From Obesumbacterium proteus (GTDB taxonomy: Bacteria > Pseudomonadota > Gammaproteobacteria > Enterobacterales > Enterobacteriaceae), in NCBI RefSeq assembly GCF_001586165.1, contig NZ_CP014608.1, positions 2,108,001 through 2,172,000 of the forward strand: a stretch of 64,000 bases of DNA. The letters are read 5' to 3'. Below, one piece after another: positions 61,611-64,000 of this stretch (its first letter is position 1; each line of letters opens with the position of its first letter). The position numbers and the translations under genes are program-made. Under the pieces are notes generated by a model. That model worked only from the letters and a program-made list of their open reading frames with translations. It searched no databases and was not told the DNA's origin.

Positions 61611-61687
61611 AATCGAAGGTTCTCGACCTTCCCCATGGGGAATATGCGATTTTTGTATTTGTTTGGGATTGTGAAGCTAAGAAAGGA
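61611..61687 (-). repeat. rtT-like repeat unit, proximal copy, next to tRNA-Tyr
   Basis: This copy continues directly into the true 3'-end of tRNA-Tyr at 61688. On the minus strand it holds a TTCCCCATGGGGAA palindrome and a GAACCTT-CGATT-AAGGTTC hairpin. It shares about 73 contiguous, nearly identical bases with the distal copy when the tRNA end is counted. Confidence 0.8.
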
Positions 61688-61772
<85 letters not shown>

Positions 61773-61811
61773 AGATTTTTAATCGCTCCGTTATCACCGG
61801 AAGCGGGGCGC

Positions 61812-61839
61812 ATAATAACAAATCGCGCCGCGCTGTAAA
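61812..61839 (-). promoter_or_regulatory. tRNA-Tyr promoter
   Basis: On the minus strand TTTACA (61839-61834) and TATTAT (61817-61812) are separated by 16 bases and followed by a GC-rich discriminator GCGCCCCGC. This matches the E. coli tyrT promoter layout, a stringent-control type. Confidence 0.85.
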
Positions 61840-61926
61840 GCATTGGGAGGTAAAAAATATTTTGTTTGCCGTTTTTTTGCACTTAACGCCTTTTGTGTGA
61901 ACAAAAAGCAGAGAAAAAACCGTCAA

Positions 61927-62775
61927 TCAGAATATAACTGTACGATTCCCATAAACAAATACTCGCTGTGCCAGCACGCGATAGAGTGCGCGACTAAGCA
62001 CATTTTTTTCAACGTCGCGCCCCGCTCGCATCATTTCATCGGCGGTATAAGTATGGTCGACGTTAATAACGTCCTGCATGATGATTGGGCCTTCATCCAG
62101 ATCGTTATTAACGAAGTGCGCGGTTGCACCGATAATTTTCACACCGCGCTCATAGGCTTGGTGATAAGGGCGCGCGCCAATGAAAGCCGGAAGGAAAGAG
62201 TGGTGAATATTAATAATTTAGTTTGGGAAGTGGCTGATGAACTCAGGCGTTAATATTCGCATATATTTCGCTAACACCACGTAGTCTGGTGCATGCTTTT
62301 TAATTTCAGCCACCATGGCGGCGTCATGTTCTTCACGCGAGATGCCTTCGTGGCTGACCAACGCGAAGGGAATATCAAAACGTTCAACCAGTGATTGCAA
62401 CGTCGGGTGGTTGCCAATTACCGCCGCAATCTCAACGTCTAAGCCCCCAAAGGCGCTTTTCATCAGTAGGTCGCCAAGGCAGTGTGCTTCTTTGGTGACA
62501 AGCACCACAATGCGTTGACGGCCTGATACGGTAAGCTCACGCTCAGAGCCTGAAGGCAGCGCACCATCCAGATCGGCCAGCAGCGTCTCATCGTTGAAAA
62601 TACCCTCCAGCTCTGTACGCATGAAAAAACGACCGGTGAGATGGTCAACGAATTCATTATTCTGAATGATATTGAGCTGATGCTTGTAGCAAATGTTGGT
62701 GATCTTGGCGATGAGTCCCTTGGCATCTGGGCAGATGGTGCGGAGGACTTTGCGCTGAATAACGGGTTGTGACAT
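61927..62775 (-). pseudogene. purU: purU, interrupted by an in-frame ochre codon
   Basis: PurU hydrolyses 10-formyltetrahydrofolate to formate and tetrahydrofolate. The frame encodes the N-terminal ACT domain (RKVLRTICPDAKGLIAKITN) and most of the formyltransferase domain to LTPEFISHFPN, then TAA at 62218-62220, then IINIHHSFLPAF and the rest to YGNRTVIF. E. coli has Lys at that place, so one AAA to TAA change explains it. The stop lies just before the catalytic HHSFLP motif, so the 185-residue product should be inactive. All else is intact and collinear. Confidence 0.9.
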
Positions 62776-62817
62776 GTGTTGGTTTCCTGTCTAGATATTT
62801 TATTATTGCCGATGACC

Positions 62818-63312
62818 TTATTGGCCACAGCATTTCTTATATTTTTTGCCGGAACCACATGGGCAGGGATCGTTTCTGCCGACTTGCGGTTTGGTTCCAT
62901 CCACATAATACCAACGTTGATCCAAACGAATAAAGCGCGAACATTCATGAATCGAATTATTTTGATTCTCGGCATCAGAATGGTAGCGCGCGAAGAATTC
63001 AACAAAACCTTCGTCGCTGTTTTTACCACTGGCAGTTTTGACAATCGTTAACCCTAGCCACTCGGTATCCGCAAAACTTTCTTCAATCGCAGCGCGCTGT
63101 TTGTCCATTCCGCATTCTGGATGCCAGGTATTCACCAGATAATCGGCGTTACGCATCACATAGGCGGTATAGCGTGAGCGCATCAGTTGTTCGGGAGCTG
63201 CGGCTATACGTTGTCCATTAATAATAGGCTCGCAGCATTGGGCAAACATATTGCCGCTTTGACATGGGCAAGGTGAGTGGCTATCAAGCTGTGTGTGTGG
63301 TGCAGGGATCAT
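62818..63312 (-). CDS. ychJ: YchJ family SEC-C domain protein
   Basis: The 164-residue protein has a SEC-C zinc motif at each end (SPCPCQSGNMFAQCC and DPCPCGSGKKYKKCC) around a cystatin-like central domain; E. coli YchJ has 152 residues. Function unknown; SEC-C motifs bind zinc as in SecA. It lies 42 bases upstream of purU on the same strand and is divergent from rssB, as in E. coli. Confidence 0.93.
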   Translation of the reverse strand: MIPAPHTQLDSHSPCPCQSGNMFAQCCEPIINGQRIAAAPEQLMRSRYTAYVMRNADYLVNTWHPECGMDKQRAAIEESFADTEWLGLTIVKTASGKNSDEGFVEFFARYHSDAENQNNSIHECSRFIRLDQRWYYVDGTKPQVGRNDPCPCGSGKKYKKCCGQ

Positions 63313-63556
63313 GATGGTCGAACCTTATCGAAAGACGAATTGGGGCTATGGTATCGAATCCTTATCTCAGCCGCTATGAAGGAGTGCGGCTGAGATAATA
63401 TTCTGAATCGCCCGCTAATAAATAATTGTAACGAATAGACCTTTTAGTTAAATGTGCGTAATAGCGCGCAAAACGCGTCATTCCAGAAATATCTATGCAG
63501 CACAAGGCCGCATATTGAGCCAAAATAGAAGGAGCACTAGTGAAAGGAGGTTCTTA

Positions 63557-64000
63557 ATGGCGCTGCCACTGGAAAGTAAGCGAGTAATGATCGTTGAAGA
63601 CGATCCCGTCTTTCGCTGTGTACTTGCCGGCTACCTCCAATCCCAAGGCGCTTTGGTTCAAGAAGCTGCCAATGGAATCGAGGCCTTAGGTTTTCTGGAT
63701 GAGTTCACTCCAGACGCAATTCTTTGCGATCTCGCGATGCCAGAAATGGGTGGGATCGAGTTTATTAAACGATTAAGAGAACGGGGTTTTCAAACGCCGG
63801 TCGTCGTGATTTCTGCGACCGAAGAAATGGCTGACGTGGCGAATGCGATGCGTCTTGGTGTTCGTGACGTGTTGCTCAAGCCAATAACCGATCTCAGCAG
63901 ATTGCAAGAAACACTTTTATCCTGCTTTTATCCCGATCTATTCGAATCTCCGGCCTTAGAAAAAGACGAGTTTATCCATGACTGGGAGCTATTAAGCCAA
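63557..64000 (+). CDS. rssB: RssB, adaptor for RpoS proteolysis, N-terminal part
   Basis: RssB delivers sigma-S to ClpXP. The 148 visible residues form the receiver domain, with the acidic pocket IVEDDPVFR, phospho-acceptor Asp58 (LCDLAMPEMGG) and conserved Lys in LLKPITDL, and the start of the helical linker. The gene runs off the window; GAAAGGAGG lies seven bases before the ATG at 63557. The order purU-ychJ-rssB is that of E. coli. Confidence 0.93.
   Translation, partial: MALPLESKRVMIVEDDPVFRCVLAGYLQSQGALVQEAANGIEALGFLDEFTPDAILCDLAMPEMGGIEFIKRLRERGFQTPVVVISATEEMADVANAMRLGVRDVLLKPITDLSRLQETLLSCFYPDLFESPALEKDEFIHDWELLSQ

Overview
This window is about 64 kb of an Enterobacterales chromosome with roughly even base composition. 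Gene order follows Escherichia coli in long blocks: lpxM-pykA-hexR-zwf-edd-eda, yoaA-tsaB-yeaY-fadD-rnd, minCDE-ycgL-ycgM-ycgN, nhaB-fadR-ycgB-dadAX, yeaGH-mipA-yeaD-gapA-msrB-yeaC-pncA-ansA-sppA-ydjA-selD-topB, and purU-ychJ-rssB. The blocks are joined differently from E. coli and contain insertions. Protein-level similarity and these joins suggest a Hafnia/Obesumbacterium-type member of the Hafniaceae; that is inference, as no marker gene here settles the genus.

Layout. 1-8.7 kb: the lpxM end, pykA, the regulator hexR, and a complete Entner-Doudoroff/oxidative pentose-phosphate block zwf-pgl-edd-eda with a HexR operator, bracketed by two ERIC repeats. 8.7-10 kb: a long leader with a short upstream ORF, then the spermidine exporter pair mdtJI. 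10-14.2 kb: an accessory module of a PLP C-S lyase, an NhaC-family antiporter, a LacI-type regulator and a RidA-family protein, with a LacI-type operator in front of nhaC. 14.3-25 kb: ydhR-like, yoaA, tsaB, a Slp lipoprotein, rluF, fadD (FadR box), rnd, minEDC and a broken ycgL. 25-36 kb: ycgM, ycgN, dsbB, nhaB, several small proteins, fadR, ycgB, dadA and a frameshifted dadX. 36-42 kb: a Bcr/CflA efflux pump, a DEDD exonuclease, yccJ, yceK, an AriR-like small protein, a general porin and an SbmA/YddA-type ABC protein. 42-60.7 kb: yeaH, yeaG, mipA, yeaD, gapA, msrB, yeaC, pncA, ansA, sppA, ydjA, a selenium cluster selD-selU-topB-ynjH, nudG and xthA. 60.8-64 kb: a LOG-family protein, a tRNA-Tyr with an rtT-like repeat behind it, a purU interrupted by a stop codon, ychJ and the start of rssB.

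The most notable observations are: three conserved genes each broken by one base (ycgL amber, dadX minus one base, purU ochre); a putative LacI-controlled nhaC/PLP-lyase operon beside a RidA-family enzyme; a candidate regulatory uORF before mdtJI; and an rtT-like duplication of the tRNA-Tyr 3' end. I saw no insertion sequence, prophage, CRISPR array, rRNA or replication origin. The overall character is core chromosome, with point decay and small lineage-specific insertions rather than large mobile islands.
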